A stretch of DNA of 64,000 bases from Phycisphaerae bacterium (GCA_024102815.1 JAGFJJ010000048.1:310001-374000); one strand, 5' to 3'; shown: positions 18,752 through 31,718, counted from the stretch's first letter. Program-made: numbers and translations. The notes: generated from the sequence alone by a model not told the origin.

Positions 18752-19632
18752 TTCTGTCGATGACGGGATACGGATCGGCCTCGTGTGTGGCGGACGGCGT
18801 CAGCTACCTGGTCGAAGTCCGAAGCGTCAATCACCGTTATCTCAAGCTCAATATCCGGCTGCCGGACGCATGGCAGTTCGTCGAGGCCGCGGTCGATCGC
18901 GTGCTTCGCCGTCGGTTGAGTCGCGGTAGTGTTTCCTGCACGCTGCGAATTCGATCCGAAGGGATCGGGGGCATGCCGCCGCTGAATCTGGACGTCGCCC
19001 AGAACTACGCGGACGCGCTTTCAAGCATTCGCCTGCCTTACGGAATTCAAGCGACGATCGACTTGAGCGCACTGGCCGGTCTTCCGGGGGTCAGCGAGAC
19101 GTCCGAGATCGACGACGAGACCCGGCAGGAGCAGCAGCGCCGCGTTGAGCAACTGACCGACGAGGCCTGCGACTCGCTGATGGCCATGCGCCGCGATGAA
19201 GGGGCCGTGCTCCGGTCGGCGCTGGTCGATTTCTGCGACCGCCTTCGTGAGCACCTGGCGTTCATCCAGGAAAGGGCTCCCAAGGTGGTGGTCGAATACA
19301 AGGATCGGCTGCAAAGCCGCGTTGCCACGCTCATGGCCGCCGGTGGGTTCGAATTGCAGCAGGATGCGCTGGCCCGCGAGATCGCCATCTACGCGGAACG
19401 ATGCGACATCAGCGAGGAGATCACCCGATTCGTGTCGCACCTGGGCCAATTCGGCGAGCTTTGTGATCGCCCGGAGCCGGTGGGGCGGACGCTGGATTTT
19501 CTGGCGCAGGAGCTTCTGCGTGAGGCCAATACGATCGCATCGAAAAGTGCCGACGCGGAGATCGCCTGGGCCGTGGTGGAAATGAAGGGACTGATCGACC
19601 GCCTGAAGGAGCAGGTTCAGAATGTCGAGTGA
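18748..19632 (+). CDS. yicC: YicC-family endoribonuclease
   Basis: 294 residues matching the YicC family: MTGYG near the N-terminus (SMTGYGSA), the conserved EVRSVNHRYL, and the DUF1732 C-terminal domain with EINRTL-like arrangement (EELLREANTIASKSADAEI) and a final KEQVQNVE. YicC proteins act as endoribonucleases on RNA in the cytoplasm. It overlaps secG by four bases and gmk by eleven, so it is in the same operon. The yicC-gmk-rpoZ order is common across bacteria. Confidence 0.93.
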   Translation: MILSMTGYGSASCVADGVSYLVEVRSVNHRYLKLNIRLPDAWQFVEAAVDRVLRRRLSRGSVSCTLRIRSEGIGGMPPLNLDVAQNYADALSSIRLPYGIQATIDLSALAGLPGVSETSEIDDETRQEQQRRVEQLTDEACDSLMAMRRDEGAVLRSALVDFCDRLREHLAFIQERAPKVVVEYKDRLQSRVATLMAAGGFELQQDALAREIAIYAERCDISEEITRFVSHLGQFGELCDRPEPVGRTLDFLAQELLREANTIASKSADAEIAWAVVEMKGLIDRLKEQVQNVE

Positions 19633-20224
19633 CACAGGCTCGTCACGAGGAAACGAGCGCGGCCGGCTGGTGGTGATCAGCGGTCCGTCGGGAACGGGTA
19701 AATCCTCGATATGCGACGCGTTGCTGGAGCGCCTTCCCAACGCAGTGTGGAGCGTGTCCGTCACGACGCGCCGCCCACGTCCGGGCGACGTGGACGGGAA
19801 GACGTATCGTTTCGTGGACGCCGCGGAGTTCGACCGCCGCGCCGAGCGGGGCGAGTTTCTGGAATGGGCGGAATACTGCGGGCAGCGCTACGGCACGCCG
19901 CGCCGCGCGGTCGAGGAGGCCGTCGCTTCCGGCAACATCATCGTGCTGGAAATCGACGTGCAGGGCGGCATCCAGGTGGCCCGGGCGATGCCCGAGTCGA
20001 TCCGCATCTTCATCCTGCCGCCCGATCCGGCGACGCTGCGGGCGCGACTGGAAGGGCGGCGGACCGAAGGGGCCGAGGAGTTGCAGCGTCGACTGGAGAA
20101 GGCCGACGGGGAAATCGCCGTGGCGCGGGACAGCGGGTGCTATCCCCATTTCGTGGTGAATGACGACCTGGAGGAGAGCATCGGGCGCGTCCTCCAGATC
20201 ATCCGGGAGAACCAAGCGATATGA
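19622..20224 (+). CDS. gmk: Guanylate kinase
   Basis: 200 residues. It phosphorylates GMP to GDP using ATP. The P-loop GPSGTGKS is at 21-28; SVTTRRPRPGDVDGKTYRF (GMP-binding region) near 49, and EFLEWAEYCGQRYGTP near 77. Start codon ATG at 19622 lies within yicC (11-base overlap). The stop overlaps the rpoZ start. Confidence 0.95.
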   Translation: MSSDTGSSRGNERGRLVVISGPSGTGKSSICDALLERLPNAVWSVSVTTRRPRPGDVDGKTYRFVDAAEFDRRAERGEFLEWAEYCGQRYGTPRRAVEEAVASGNIIVLEIDVQGGIQVARAMPESIRIFILPPDPATLRARLEGRRTEGAEELQRRLEKADGEIAVARDSGCYPHFVVNDDLEESIGRVLQIIRENQAI

Positions 20225-20448
20225 TCGAGGCACTGCGACACGAGGAGTTGGTGAACAAGGTGGGCGGGCACTTCAAGCTGACGGTGCTGATCCAGCGGCG
20301 CTGGCTTCAGCTCATCCAGGGCGCGCGTCCCATGGTGGACGATCGCGGCCTCACCCCCATGGAGGTGGTTGTCAAGGAGATCCTCGAGGACAAAATCTGC
20401 CTGGAGGAAGTCGAAGCCGAAGACCTGGAAGCGGCGGCCAATGAGTGA
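20221..20448 (+). CDS. rpoZ: DNA-directed RNA polymerase omega subunit
   Basis: 75 residues. The position directly after gmk with a four-base overlap, the size, and the RWLQLIQGARPMV segment match omega. It helps assemble RNA polymerase. The fit is on length, context and weak motif rather than on strong sequence identity. Its stop region overlaps the coaC start. Confidence 0.85.
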   Translation: MIEALRHEELVNKVGGHFKLTVLIQRRWLQLIQGARPMVDDRGLTPMEVVVKEILEDKICLEEVEAEDLEAAANE

Positions 20449-21037
20449 CATGAACGTGTCACCTGATCTGGCGGACCGCGAGGTCGTCGTCGGCGTTTCC
20501 GGCGGGATCGCCGCGTACAAGACGGCCGAGGTCGTATCACGCCTCGTGCAGCGCGGCGCCGGGGTGACCGTGGCCATGACGGCCGCGGCGCGCGAATTCG
20601 TCGGTCCGGTCACGTTTCAGGCGCTTTCCGGGCGACGCGTGCTCACCTCGATGTGGACGCCGGAGGATCCTTCCGACGTGCAGCATATCCGCCGCACGGA
20701 CGAAGCGGGCCTTGTCCTGCTGGCCCCCGCCACGGCCAACCTGATCGGCAAGATTGCCGCCGGGATCGCCGATGACATCGTTACGACACTCGTGGTCTCG
20801 GCCGCATCACCCGTGCTCATCGCCCCGGCCATGAACGCTCGCATGTGGGGTAACGTCGTCGTCCAGCGAAACGTACACACGTTGAAGGAACTGGGTTTTC
20901 ATTTTGTCGGTCCGGGTGAGGGTTGGCTGGCCTGCCGCACCGTGGGCGCGGGGCGCATGGCCGAACCCGCGGAAATCCTCGAAGCAGCGGTTGCGCTGCT
21001 GAAGTCCGCGCCGCCGCGTCCGAATCAGAAGGGCTGA
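20441..21037 (+). CDS. coaC: Phosphopantothenoylcysteine decarboxylase (CoaC) as a separate gene
   Basis: 198 residues from the ATG at 20441, which overlaps the end of rpoZ by eight bases (an in-frame ATG at 20450 is a second choice). The flavoprotein fold is clear: GVSGGIAAYK near 19, the proton-transfer histidine in DVQHIRR, APATANLIGKIA and APAMNARMW. It decarboxylates 4'-phosphopantothenoylcysteine in coenzyme A biosynthesis. In most bacteria it is fused to CoaB; here the reading frame stops after the decarboxylase and CoaB is the next gene. One oddity is LACRTVGAGRMAEP where the family usually has ACGE-x-G-x-GRMAEP. Confidence 0.9.
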   Translation: MSDMNVSPDLADREVVVGVSGGIAAYKTAEVVSRLVQRGAGVTVAMTAAAREFVGPVTFQALSGRRVLTSMWTPEDPSDVQHIRRTDEAGLVLLAPATANLIGKIAAGIADDIVTTLVVSAASPVLIAPAMNARMWGNVVVQRNVHTLKELGFHFVGPGEGWLACRTVGAGRMAEPAEILEAAVALLKSAPPRPNQKG

Positions 21038-21093
21038 TAGGCCGCGCGGCGTAGCCGCCCGCCGGTCCGCGTAAGCTTTCCATCACGTACGCC

Positions 21094-21741
21094 ATGCCTG
21101 CGGATCTTACATTGCTTCGCTTGCTGATCACCGCCGGTCCGACGCGCGAGCATATCGATCCCGTACGGTTCCTTTCCAACGCCTCCACGGGACGAATGGG
21201 TGTGGCCATCGCCACGGCCGCGGCCGCGCGGGGACACGACGTGCATCTCGTCGTCGGCCCCGTCGACATCCCGGTTCCCGAGGGTGTTCACGTTCATCGC
21301 GTGATCAGCGCGGTCGACATGCTCGAAGCTTGCCTGCAACTTTTCCCGGAGTGCCACGCCGCTGTTATGACTGCCGCCGTGTGCGACTACCGCCCCGCGA
21401 AGCGCGAGACGCGCAAGCTGCCCAAGCACGAACGAGGCCTGACCCTCGCCCTGGAGCCCACGCCGGATATCTGTGCCCGTCTCGGGGCGGTCAAGGAGCA
21501 CCGCGTGGTTGTGGGGTTCGCGCTGGAGGATCACGACCACCGGGCCCACGCCGAGGAGAAACTGCGCCGCAAGAACTGCGACGCGATCGTGCTCAACACG
21601 CCGGAGAACATTGCCGCAGACCAGGGCCGGGTCGAGGTCCTCCGTGCCCAGGGCGGATGGTCGCTCCCGCTGGAAGGATCGAAGGGCATGATTGCCGAGT
21701 CGCTCGTGAGCCTTCTCGAAGACCTGGTCAGTACCCGGTGA
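21094..21741 (+). CDS. coaB: Phosphopantothenate-cysteine ligase (CoaB) as a separate gene
   Basis: 215 residues, CoaB domain only. Motifs: ITAGPTREHIDPVRFLSN, STGRMG, TAAVCDYRP, a Lys-rich segment KLPK before LEPTPDI, and ALEDHDHRAHAEEKLRRKNCD. It ligates cysteine to phosphopantothenate (CTP-dependent in most bacteria). Together with the preceding gene it makes the split form of CoaBC. Start at 21094; spacing of 56 bases from coaC. Last gene of the operon that begins at tpiA. Confidence 0.9.
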   Translation: MPADLTLLRLLITAGPTREHIDPVRFLSNASTGRMGVAIATAAAARGHDVHLVVGPVDIPVPEGVHVHRVISAVDMLEACLQLFPECHAAVMTAAVCDYRPAKRETRKLPKHERGLTLALEPTPDICARLGAVKEHRVVVGFALEDHDHRAHAEEKLRRKNCDAIVLNTPENIAADQGRVEVLRAQGGWSLPLEGSKGMIAESLVSLLEDLVSTR

Positions 21742-22173
21742 GCCGGGCACGCGCAGCCGGACAGCGCATCGGGGCCGGGTTCTCAACCGTCGCGCGGCCG
21801 GTAAGGAGGGCTGCCTTGGAGATGTCATTGCAGGGTAACTGCGCGACGGAGGGGGCTCGCCGAGTCGGCAGGAAATGCCCGGGCGCCGCGATTGCCGATC
21901 GTGAGTATCTAATCTATTGTAAAACAATTGATTGTGAACAGCCTGGCGTTCCTCGGACAGAGTGCGAGGTGCCCTACGCCTTCGTAATGGGCTTTCAGAG
22001 CGAGTGTAAGCTCTTCACGTTACCCCTATTATCGTTCAAGGATTTTGAGCCCCCTATCCGATGAGCATGGGGCCGTTCCGTTGCGACTTGGCGCGCGGAG
22101 TATACACCGGGATAGGTGTGTGATCGCATGGGAGGTGCGACGGGCCTGCGGGTGTGGATTGTGGGATTGGTTA
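21742..22173. other. Intergenic region, no gene supported
   Basis: Between coaB and the promoter of the surface-protein gene I see no convincing coding region. The stretch around 21900-22040 is clearly richer in A and T than the surroundings and contains the near-palindrome TTGTAAAACAATTG. No terminator with a clear U-run was found after coaB. Confidence 0.4.
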
Positions 22174-22201
22174 TTGACTTGCCAGTTCCGCACTCTACAA
22201 T
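22174..22201 (+). promoter_or_regulatory. Strong sigma-70-like promoter
   Basis: TTGACT at 22174-22179 and TACAAT at 22196-22201 with a 16-base spacer. It predicts a start near 22208 and an untranslated leader of about 350 bases before the ATG at 22556. Confidence 0.6.
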
Positions 22202-22555
22202 TCGCCCGCTGTAGGCTTGCAGAACGTGCAACCGCGTGCTTCATGCGCAGGCGGGGGCAGCAACGTTTACGGGAGGCTTGCGGGTCGGCGTTGGCGCGTT
22301 GCCGCTCGCTCAAGTCCCCCAACTCAAGGACGTTGGCGGATTCACGAGATCAGGACGGTATACGGAACCGCTATTGTTCGGTGGTACGGACACCATTGAT
22401 TCGCGGCAAACGGAACGTAACCGCCTCCGATCGAGCTGCTGGAGAGGGCAGGTCGAACGGTGGGGTTGCGCCCACAATATTCGTTTGATGTGGGACACAG
22501 GAAAGAGCGTGTGCGAAACCGCACGCCACAGTCTTCTCAAAACTGGAGGATCGAC

Positions 22556-25480
<2,925 letters not shown>

Positions 25481-25535
25481 GCGATGTGACGGCTCGGCCG
25501 TTCTCCGAGCTCGAGTGAAGCTGATTGACTCAATG

Positions 25536-25578
25536 TGCCCGGCGGGTTGGGACCTCCCAGCCCGCCGGGTGCTTTTTT
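25536..25578 (+). terminator. Strong intrinsic terminator after the surface-protein gene
   Basis: GCCCGGCGGG pairs with CCCGCCGGGT-type sequence across a short loop with a second inner pairing TTGGG/TCCCA, and is followed by six T residues (25573-25578). It lies 55 bases after the stop at 25480. Confidence 0.9.
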
Positions 25579-25753
25579 CGGGACCAACAGGAAGGGGTGG
25601 CGGTGGTCGGCGGAAAAAGCGTTGGGCAGCGGGGCGGAACTCCATTACAATCCGGAACGATGGCAAACCGATCACCCGATGAGCCTGAACCGGAATTCCG
25701 CTTCGGCGGTGGATTGGTTCGTGTCGGAATCGGGCACCTTGGAGTGCGCCTGG

Positions 25754-26086
25754 ATGATGTTGCCAAACGGTGAGAGGGCAGTCATCCCGGAGTCGAAGCT
25801 CCGCGACTATGTCCTGAGCGCTTCGCATCCTGTTGGACGGCACCACGCGGAGCGCTTTCGGCGGCTGCTGGGAATCGGACCCGACGACTGGCGCTCGTTG
25901 CAGAGTTTCCTACAACGCGCCGCGACTGAGGAGCAGGTGGAGAAGGTAGATCGCGCGCCGTATGGTATGAAGTATGTCATGCGACTTGAGCGCGACTCGG
26001 CTGTCGGCAAAGTGACTGTGATTGCCGTCTGGATCGTTGACGCAGGGGAGGACGTTCCCCGTCTCGTTACGTGTTATCCGGAGTAG
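25754..26086 (+). CDS. DUF6883-family protein
   Basis: 110 residues. Start taken at ATG 25754 or 25757 because GGAG precedes it and MLPNGERAVIPESKLRDY is the typical N-terminus of the family; the frame extends upstream into the terminator. The conserved pattern is LPNGERAVI, HPVGRHHAERFRRLLG, a YGMKYVM segment and the ending DAGEDVPRLVTCY. DUF6883 proteins are small cytoplasmic proteins often found beside a DUF4926 gene, an arrangement that looks like a toxin-antitoxin module but has not been shown to act as one to my knowledge. The DUF4926 gene follows with four bases between. Confidence 0.75.
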   Translation: MMLPNGERAVIPESKLRDYVLSASHPVGRHHAERFRRLLGIGPDDWRSLQSFLQRAATEEQVEKVDRAPYGMKYVMRLERDSAVGKVTVIAVWIVDAGEDVPRLVTCYPE

Positions 26087-26090
26087 GCTC

Positions 26091-26300
26091 ATGCTGGCAG
26101 AGAACGACGTAGTCACTGTTGTCGAGGACGACCCTCAACAAGGCGTGGACCGCGGTGATGTAGGGGCAGTTGTTCATTGCTATCCACGGAAGGACGCCTA
26201 CGAGGTGGAAATCCTGGATGAAGCTGGACGAAGCCGGGGCACGAAGATGCTCCTCGGGAAACAGCTACTCAAGCTCAACCTGCGTTCACTCGTTGCTTGA
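26091..26300 (+). CDS. DUF4926-family protein
   Basis: 69 residues from the ATG at 26091. The SH3-like pattern DVVTVVEDDPQQGVDRGDVGAVVH and the YEVEILDEAGR segment are typical of DUF4926. The start is four bases after the DUF6883 stop, so the two genes are translated together. Family members are usually the second gene of a DUF6883 pair. An upstream in-frame ATG (26022) lies inside the DUF6883 gene and is not used here. Confidence 0.75.
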   Translation: MLAENDVVTVVEDDPQQGVDRGDVGAVVHCYPRKDAYEVEILDEAGRSRGTKMLLGKQLLKLNLRSLVA

Positions 26301-26324
26301 GACGACTTCGGTCGTCAATTGGTC

Positions 26325-26690
26325 ATGCCGATCAGATCGTTGAATTCTTCCGTGTTCAAATGGCCGGGGCGTGAGGAAGTGCTCGCAGCCGCCCGCCTCT
26401 GGGCGGCGGAAGTCGCTCGAACCGACCCGGGCCTGACGCGAATTTTCTGTGTCGGTTCCTATGCACGCGGCGATTGGGGCGTGGGCAGCGACCTCGACGT
26501 AATCGTCGTGACTGAGACGGCCGAAGGGATGTCGCTCGTGGATCGGCGGCGGCGTTACGAGGCGGTGGATATGCCGGTTCCCGTGGACATCTGGGTCTGC
26601 ACGCCGGTGGAATGGGCGGCGATGGGTGAGGACCGCCCGATGCTTCGCGACCGATTGGACACGGAAGCCCTGGATCTCCTGCCCACCTGA
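26325..26690 (+). CDS. Nucleotidyltransferase-domain protein (MNT-like)
   Basis: 121 residues from the ATG at 26325. The minimal nucleotidyltransferase signature is complete: GS at 44-45 in CVGSYARGDWG, then D56 and D58 in SDLDVIVV. A third acid is plausible in VDIWVCTP (D near 91). The MNT family forms two-gene toxin-antitoxin modules with HEPN proteins, in which MNT adds AMP to the HEPN toxin, but no HEPN gene is adjacent. It lies 24 bases after the DUF4926 gene, on the same strand. Confidence 0.75.
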   Translation: MPIRSLNSSVFKWPGREEVLAAARLWAAEVARTDPGLTRIFCVGSYARGDWGVGSDLDVIVVTETAEGMSLVDRRRRYEAVDMPVPVDIWVCTPVEWAAMGEDRPMLRDRLDTEALDLLPT

Positions 26691-26698
26691 CCCCCGCC

Positions 26699-27429
26699 AT
26701 GCCCCGCAACCGACGAGACCTGGTCTTCTTCGTCCTCGGCGGGTTCTTCATCACCAACGCGATTCTCGCGGAGTTGACCGGCGGGAAGCTCTTCGCCGTT
26801 CCGGGGATCCCGGGCGTGCCGTGGCTGCCGGCCGAGCTGATGCTCTCCATCGGTGTCATCCCCTGGCCCGTGGTCTTCATCTCGACCGATCTGGTTAACG
26901 AATACTTCGGACAGGCGGGCGTTCGACGGCTCACCTTCCTGGCCGTGGGGATGATTTCCTACGCGTTCGCGATGCTCTATGTCGAGATGCAGGTGCCGGC
27001 GGCGAGCATTTCTCCGGTCAGCGACGAGGCCTTTCGCTCCGTCTTCGGACAGTCGATGTGGATCATCGTCGGCTCACTGGTGGCATTCCTGGTCAGCCAG
27101 CTCGTGGACGTGCTGGTTTTCGTTGCGGTCAAGGCGCGAACGGGGCATCGTCTGCTTTGGCTGCGGGCCACGGGGAGCACGGCCGTGAGCCAGCTTGTAG
27201 ATACGTTCGTGGTCGGGTACATCGGTTTCGTGGTGCCGGCGAAGCTCACCATGACGCAGTTTCTTCCGCTGGCGGCCGGGAACTACATCTTCAAGCTCGC
27301 GGTGGCCGTGCTGATCACACCAATCATCTACGTGGGTCACGGGATCATCGACCGCTACCTGGCGAAGGATTTCGACGCCACCGCGGTGCCGCAGACCCAC
27401 TGGACCGATCCTCCGGAGGGACCTGCCTG

Positions 27430-27430
<1 letters not shown>
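26699..27430 (+). CDS. yhhQ: Queuosine precursor transporter (YhhQ/VUT family)
   Basis: 243 residues with six to seven hydrophobic segments. The family motifs are seen in ISTDLVNEYFGQAGVRRLT, the SMWIIVGSLVAFLVSQLVDV segment and LRATGSTAVSQLVDTFVVGYIGF. It is predicted to import queuine or its precursor preQ0/preQ1 across the inner membrane for tRNA modification. The TGA overlaps the ATG of the following ABC gene by one base, which may only reflect compaction rather than function. Confidence 0.85.
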
Positions 27431-28101
<671 letters not shown>

Positions 28102-28118
28102 CGCTTCCTGGAGATTCC

Positions 28119-31100
28119 GTGGGCCGAACCGGCTTCATTCTCCGCAATTTGTCCTTCTTCCGGCGGTCGCATGCGGCGCTGCTGCTGGGCGTTGTCGTGG
28201 GCACGGCCACGCTGACCGGAGCGCTGCTGGTGGGCGACTCGGTGCGGGCGAGCCTGCGGGAGACCATGCTCGGGCGCCTGGGGCGCGTGGACCAAGCCAT
28301 GGTGGCGCCGCGGTTCTTTCGGGAGGCCTTGGCGGAGAAGATCGCGGAATCGACTAAGGCGGGCGGCACCGAGCAGGATAGTGCGCACGAAGCAGAGAGC
28401 GAGCCCCTTTCATTGCGGTTCGTTCCCGCGATTCTTGCCCGAGGCGGCGTAACCCAGGCCGATACCCAAGCCCGCGTCGATCATGTCCAGGTTCTCGGCG
28501 TCGATTCGAGATTCTGGGGAAATGTGCCCGCAGTCGAGGGCGGCAGCAGTTTTCCTGCCGGCGACGCGTTCGCCGGGCGCATAGTCGCGCTGAATGAGCC
28601 GCTCGCCGAAGCGTTGGGAGCGGGTGTGGGTGACGATGTACTCGTGCGAATGGGCTCGGCCGACCCCGTTCCCACCGAGACATTGCTGGGTCGGCGGGAT
28701 CAGCGATCCACGACCATTCGGCTTACGGTCAAGTCGATCCTTCCCGCAAGGGGTGTCGCTTCATTCGGGCTCGACGCCCGGCAGGTTGCGCCGCGCAACG
28801 CTTTCGTACCACTGGCGACACTGCAACGGGCGCTCGAACAGGAGGGGCGCGCCAACGCAATTCTCGTGACCGATGCCGTGCCGGGCGAGACAGGAGGTAG
28901 TGACGATACGTTGGCACTCCTTCAAAACGCCCTGCGTAGCGCGGCGACGCTCGATGACTTGGGCTTGACGCTGCGCCACGACGAAACGCGCGCATATTAC
29001 TCTCTGGGGAGCGATGCGCTGCTCATCGATCCGGCGGTGGAGGAGGCCGCGATGCGTGCGGGCGCGGCGGCGGGTTTTCCGGCGGTGCCGGTCCTGACTT
29101 ATCTGGCCAATGAGATTCGCCTCGCATCGAGGGAGGGAAACGCTGGCGCCGGAACCGAAACGAGTATTCCATACTCGACGATCACCGCTGTGGATCTGTC
29201 CGCCGCGATTCCGGGAGACCACGTCCGCCTCGCGAACGGCAGTTTGGCTCCACAGCTCGGCGAGGGGGACATCTTTCTGAACCAATGGGCGGCCGATGAT
29301 CTCGGCGCCGAAGTGGGTGATCATGTCGTCGTAACGTACTACATTACCGATGCATTCGGCGCATTGCAGACGGAGTCGGCGAGGTTCATCCTGCAAGGCG
29401 TTCTTCCGATGAGCGATGCGATCGCCGACTCGGGCTGGACACCGGCCTATAAGGGCATCACCGACACCAACAGCCTGAGCGAGTGGAATGCCCCGTTTCC
29501 CATCGATCTGAGCAAAATCCGCCCCAAGGATGACGCCTATTGGGAGAAGTATCGGGCGGCGCCGAAGGCGTTCGTTTCGCTCGCGACGGGGCGGCGACTT
29601 TGGGCCCACGACGGCGAGCGTTTCGGAGCTTCGACATCCATTCGATTCACCGACACACGCGCCCAACAGGGAGGCATTGTGTCTGAAGCGCGCCTGGAAG
29701 AAGCCCTGCTTCGCGAGGTCGATCTGTCGGCGATGGGGCTGCGTTTCCTTCCTGTTCACGCCGACGCCCTCAAGGCCAGCCGGGGCAGCACGGACTTCGG
29801 CATGCTCTTTATCGGGTTCAGCTTTTTCCTGGTGGTCTCCGCGGCCATGCTCATGGCACTGCTGTTTCGTTTGGGCGTGGAGCGGCGGGCGGGGGAGATC
29901 GGACTGCTGCTGGCGGTGGGGTGCTCTCCGCGTGTCGTAGCCCGATTGCTGTTGGGCGAGGGCGCAAGCGTCGCGGTGATGGGTTCGGCGATGGGCGTCT
30001 GCGGGGCGGGGGCCTACGCCTGGGCGATGCTTTCAGGGCTCAATACATGGTGGTCGGCCGCGGTAGGGGGAACGTTCCTTCGGCTGCACATGCAACCCGG
30101 CACGCTGTTGATCGGCGGCGTAACCGGCGCGCTCGTGGCCGTTGCGGCGCTCGCCTGGTCGATTCGCGGGCTTACGCGACGATCTCCGAGGGCGCTTCTG
30201 GCGGGCAACGTGGAACCGACGGCTCCGCGTATACATGCCACAAGGGGAAAGCGCGACTCAACGCGCATGGAAGGCGGGCACGGGCACGATGCGCGCCGCT
30301 CGTCGATAGGATGGATTCGGGGGGCAGTCCTCGTTGCGGGGAGTGCCGCCGCTGTGGCACTGGCCGTGGCGCCGTTGTTTTCCACGGATTTTCCCGAGGC
30401 ATTCGCGTTCTTTGGGAGCGGATCGGCCTTGCTGGCGGCGAGTCTGGCTGCGGTCGCCATCTGGCTGAATCGCCCCCCCGGCATCGTGCATCGTCCGGGA
30501 CAGGCGGCGCTCTGGCGACTGGGTGCCCGCAACGCGCCGCGCCACCGGGGGCGGAGTCTACTCACCGCCGGACTCATCGCCACGGCCACGTTCCTGATCG
30601 CCGCGCTCCAGGCCTTTGAGATGCGTCCGCCGAGCGATCCGACGGACCGCCGATCGGGCACCGGCGGGTTCACGCTGGTGGCGGAGGCGGCCGTGCCGCT
30701 GCCGTTTTCACTGAGCACGTCGCAGGGACGCGAGTCATTGAATATCTCCGAAGAGACCTCGAATCTTCTGGCGGGAGCCGAGATCATTCCGCTTCGGCTT
30801 CGGCCCGGGGATGAATCGAGCTGCCTGAACCTCTACCAGCCGAAACGGCCGCGGATCGTCGGCGCGGGGGATGCGCTCATCAATCGCGGCGGATTCGCCT
30901 TCTCGTCCACGTTGGCAGAAACGCAGCAAGAACGGGCGAATCCGTGGCTTCTGCTCCGCCGGACATTTGAGGATGGTGCCATTCCCGCTATCGCCGACGA
31001 GGCGGCGGTGATGTGGCAATTACATTCGGGACTAGGCAAGGATCTCATCGTCACCGACGGGCGCGGGCAGCCGCGCCGTCTGCGTTTCGTCGCCCTCCTT

Positions 31101-31694
31101 ACGCAGAGCGTGCTGCAAGACGAGATCGTCGTCTCGGACTCGGCATTCACGCAACTGTTTCCGAACATCACCGGCCACGGGTTCTTCCTGATCGATGTGC
31201 CACCGGATCGGTCCAGGGAAGTCTCGACGGCACTGGAGCGCGATCTTTCCGCGTATGCGTTTGACGCGACGGAAAGCAGCGATCGGCTGGCCCGTTATCT
31301 GGCGGTGCAGAACACGTATCTGGCGACGTTCCAGACGCTGGGCGGGCTGGGCCTGCTCTTGGGCTCCTGCGGGCTGGCCGTCGTGCTGCTGCGAAACGTC
31401 TGGGAGCGGCGGTCGGAACTGGCCCTGATGCGCGCTCTCGGTTTCTCGCGCGCGTCGCTCGGAATCATCGTGCTGGCGGAGAATGTTGCACTGGTGATTG
31501 CCGGCTTGGCGGCCGGCGTTGTCCCCGCCATGCTGGCCATCGCTCCGCACTTGGTCCGCCAGCCGGGCTCGATCAACTGGACGGCGCTGCTCGTGGCCGT
31601 GGGCGGCGTACTGATCGTGGGCATCGGCGCCGGGGCGCTGGCCCTTCGCCCGACGCTTCGTGCCCCGCTCCTGCGGGCGCTGCGCACGGAATAG
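28119..31694 (+). CDS. Large ABC transporter permease (FtsX-like, two-domain)
   Basis: 1191 residues, much longer than a usual 380-420 residue permease. Start is a GTG at 28119 with GGAG in front. A first membrane helix (about 20-40, LLLGVVVGTATLTGALLVGDSV) leads into a large extracytoplasmic domain. Membrane segments with the FtsX pattern come at about 570-700 and again near 740-830, and a final group at about 1070-1190 (GGLGLLLGSCGLAVVLLRNV ... ENVALVIAGLAAGVVPAML). Together with the 223-residue ATPase it would form an exporter or lipoprotein/lipid-translocating system in the inner membrane. Substrate is unknown. Confidence 0.85.
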   Translation: MGRTGFILRNLSFFRRSHAALLLGVVVGTATLTGALLVGDSVRASLRETMLGRLGRVDQAMVAPRFFREALAEKIAESTKAGGTEQDSAHEAESEPLSLRFVPAILARGGVTQADTQARVDHVQVLGVDSRFWGNVPAVEGGSSFPAGDAFAGRIVALNEPLAEALGAGVGDDVLVRMGSADPVPTETLLGRRDQRSTTIRLTVKSILPARGVASFGLDARQVAPRNAFVPLATLQRALEQEGRANAILVTDAVPGETGGSDDTLALLQNALRSAATLDDLGLTLRHDETRAYYSLGSDALLIDPAVEEAAMRAGAAAGFPAVPVLTYLANEIRLASREGNAGAGTETSIPYSTITAVDLSAAIPGDHVRLANGSLAPQLGEGDIFLNQWAADDLGAEVGDHVVVTYYITDAFGALQTESARFILQGVLPMSDAIADSGWTPAYKGITDTNSLSEWNAPFPIDLSKIRPKDDAYWEKYRAAPKAFVSLATGRRLWAHDGERFGASTSIRFTDTRAQQGGIVSEARLEEALLREVDLSAMGLRFLPVHADALKASRGSTDFGMLFIGFSFFLVVSAAMLMALLFRLGVERRAGEIGLLLAVGCSPRVVARLLLGEGASVAVMGSAMGVCGAGAYAWAMLSGLNTWWSAAVGGTFLRLHMQPGTLLIGGVTGALVAVAALAWSIRGLTRRSPRALLAGNVEPTAPRIHATRGKRDSTRMEGGHGHDARRSSIGWIRGAVLVAGSAAAVALAVAPLFSTDFPEAFAFFGSGSALLAASLAAVAIWLNRPPGIVHRPGQAALWRLGARNAPRHRGRSLLTAGLIATATFLIAALQAFEMRPPSDPTDRRSGTGGFTLVAEAAVPLPFSLSTSQGRESLNISEETSNLLAGAEIIPLRLRPGDESSCLNLYQPKRPRIVGAGDALINRGGFAFSSTLAETQQERANPWLLLRRTFEDGAIPAIADEAAVMWQLHSGLGKDLIVTDGRGQPRRLRFVALLTQSVLQDEIVVSDSAFTQLFPNITGHGFFLIDVPPDRSREVSTALERDLSAYAFDATESSDRLARYLAVQNTYLATFQTLGGLGLLLGSCGLAVVLLRNVWERRSELALMRALGFSRASLGIIVLAENVALVIAGLAAGVVPAMLAIAPHLVRQPGSINWTALLVAVGGVLIVGIGAGALALRPTLRAPLLRALRTE

Positions 31695-31718
31695 CTCATG
31701 CGGGCATCGTCGTGCTAA

